A program made the position numbers and the translations under genes. 64,000 nucleotides of DNA from Liolophura sinensis (Eukaryota; Mollusca; Polyplacophora; Chitonida; Chitonidae), in assembly GCF_032854445.1 (NCBI RefSeq), contig NC_088300.1:36375608-36439607 (forward strand). The letters are read 5' to 3'. Shown here one piece after another: positions 62,127-64,000 of this stretch. Under the pieces are notes generated by a model. It was not told the DNA's origin and did not search any database. It saw nothing but the letters and a program-made list of their open reading frames with translations. Within the stretch, counting starts at the first letter, position 1. Every line of letters starts with the position of its first letter.

Positions 62127-62905
62127 CGTCAAAAATTCAATTCATGTTTTATTTACACATTTTTTTCTTTAATAATTTCTTTGTTAGAATTTTTTCTGTT
62201 AAACTGTGAACAGCAGTAAGAAGTCGGCTGTTTTGTTGTAATTTCTAATTCCAGAGTGCAGTCCTACAAAGGCAGATGTTGAGAACTATTAAAATATTAG
62301 ACATCTATATGAGTAACAAGACGCATTAAATATTGCTCGGAGTGTCTTCAGTTATTTTTGTGTTTATTGCATTTATTTACAACACTAAAATAAATTGCGT
62401 AATAATATGGAGTTTATAGCGCAGAAGAATAATTAACTATAAGCAGGTGTAAGGCTGGTGGAGGTTGGTTCGATTTGATGTTGATAGAACATATGGATTT
62501 GGCATCGTATACTTACTTATATATTTAAGGGAAGAGAGTGAAAATGTGCCATTCAGTTCCGACTGAATACTGTTGATTTTCATGCGAGTGGTGAAGCAAA
62601 TTTTGTACACATCAGATCTGAGTTTAAATGCTAATTTAACATTTTAGCCCTCTCTGTTATTGTAAACTGTCTTTACAAAAACATTTGTTTTCTTTTGTAG
62701 TGATGATTACTTATGCCTCGAAAATCCAGAACTGAGAAGCCAATTTTCGTCAACCAGACAAGTCGTACACTGAACAAGCCGAACTCAACTCAGATGTCAT
62801 CCTGTGTGTGGCATCAATGTAGTGGCTTCTTATTAAAAGAAATGTCGAAGCCATTCTCCAATTTAGTGAAATGACCATAACTCTTCAGACACCTCAATGG
62901 ACTGA

Positions 62906-63154
62906 TTTATTTATTTGATTGGTGTTTTATGCCGTACTCAAGAATATTTCACTTATACGACGGCGGTCAGCATTATGGCACAGCCCGGGGGAAACCCACG
63001 ACCACCCGCAGGCCGCTGCGAGACCTTCCCACATACGGACGGAGAGGAAGCCAGCATGAGGTGGACTTGAACTCACAGCGACCGCATTGGTGAGAGACTA
63101 CTAGGTCATTACGCTATGCTAGCGCGCTAACCAACTGAGCCACGGAGGCCCCCT
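62906..63154 (-). repeat. Full-length tRNA-derived SINE (AAAT-tail family) with perfect 13-bp target-site duplication
   Basis: A TTTATTTATT tail, GGTGTTTTATGCCGTACTCA, the body with a deletion of GAGGAAACC-type sequence after CATTATGG, TGGACTTGAACTCACAGCGA (B box), and AACCAACTGAGCCACGGAGG (A box). CTCAATGGACTGA flanks both sides (62893-62905 and 63155-63167). The intact duplication suggests a fairly recent insertion. Confidence 0.95.
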
Positions 63155-63167
63155 CTCAATGGACTGA

Positions 63168-64000
63168 GGAACTCATTCTAAGTGACATGGACCATTTAAA
63201 GTGCTATCTTTCTATATGATCAGAACCGGTTCATCTGACGCTCACACTTAAAAATTGTGACAAGAATCGTCGTAAGTAAAATATTCCTCCGCGCAACAAA
63301 ACATATCAGTCAAAGAACATGCACATGCCTGCAGCAAAGTTTTTAAAGTTATGAACACGGATCAAGACAGAAAAATACAATAAATGATAGCAAAGTAAGT
63401 AATGCATAGGCCAAAGACCTGGTACTGCGAAAACATGACAGCCGCGCATAAAGTTTTGCGTGTGTCCTTGCTTGACCTATATAAGCATGCACAAGAAAGT
63501 GATGTTTTCCATCATTATACTCCAGGGTATCGAACGTACACACAATTCGTTTATGACAGGACATAACACCCTTTTTTCTACTCCGTGAGTTATCAGTCAG
63601 CTCCAGGTTGAACAAAAACTATCACATGCGTTCTGTATAAACACCAAGACTATATTAAAAGCTGTAAATTACACAAATCAAACGAACACACTATCGCTGA
63701 CATCGATTTGAAAATAGGCATTTTTCTGTATAACATTTTGCTTGACGAATTTCTTGACCCACCCTGTTTGTAACCAGGGAAATCACCTGGTCTCTAGCTT
63801 CTGGGTTGCCTCATAGAATAGCGTATAATTTCACACAATTATCTCTTGGTATCAGGAGTTATACTTTTCCATGTATGTGAAGAAGTGAACAGCGGTAGGG
63901 GATTTGACCATAACCTAGCGGGCATTATGGCAATAGGCGTGTTGACTATATTGATCAAGTCTGTCGGATATGACATCGTCTCTGTCAGCGTAAACATCGG
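63168..64000. other. No recognisable feature
   Basis: The open frames here (for example 63349-63615 on -) show no domain or splice context. I see no repeat of the families listed above. Confidence 0.5.

Overview
The window is eukaryotic nuclear DNA, AT-rich, with spliced genes, GT-AG introns and many short interspersed repeats. The dominant repeat is a tRNA-derived SINE with an (AAAT)n tail, and a second tRNA-derived SINE ends in (CACT)n. From memory both resemble repeats seen in marine molluscs. Together with the chitin-binding-type secreted proteins this suggests a mollusc or another lophotrochozoan; that placement is inference.

Layout. 0.4-30 kb holds three paralogous genes for small secreted cysteine-rich proteins (about 217-222 aa). 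Two are on + (coding exons 2731-4720 and 16104-19771) and one is on - (24751-27923). Each has a signal-peptide exon, an exon with a canonical six-cysteine chitin-binding type-2 (peritrophin-A/CBM14) spacing, an exon with a YxC / GGWC / GxQ(F/Y) four-cysteine module, and a last exon with a CxxGTxF...CxC module. All coding introns are phase 1. Each gene also appears to have a TATA promoter and a short noncoding first exon 1.5-2.5 kb upstream. The middle copy has a broken splice donor before its last exon. Dead retroelements lie between the first two genes: a Penelope-like reverse-transcriptase remnant (about 5.9-6.4 kb) and a non-LTR LINE remnant (about 7.3-9.3 kb).

30-47 kb is a long stretch with no gene that I can support; it holds SINE fragments, microsatellites and one member of a dispersed repeat pair. 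At 47803-50094 (+) an intronless reading frame encodes a 763-aa rhodopsin-like GPCR with divergent signature motifs and a very long Ser-rich C-terminal tail. Just 3' of it, apparently in a 3'-UTR intron, is a roughly 480-bp foldback (MITE-like) element and then a SINE with target-site duplications. 53-64 kb is mostly noncoding, with several SINEs, including a tandemly duplicated SINE bounded by three copies of the same 13-bp target sequence.

How the genes relate: the three secreted proteins form one family and could be co-regulated components of a chitin-containing extracellular matrix (shell, cuticle, radula or gut lining). The sequence supports secretion and chitin-binding-type folds but not the tissue. 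The GPCR has no visible functional link to them.
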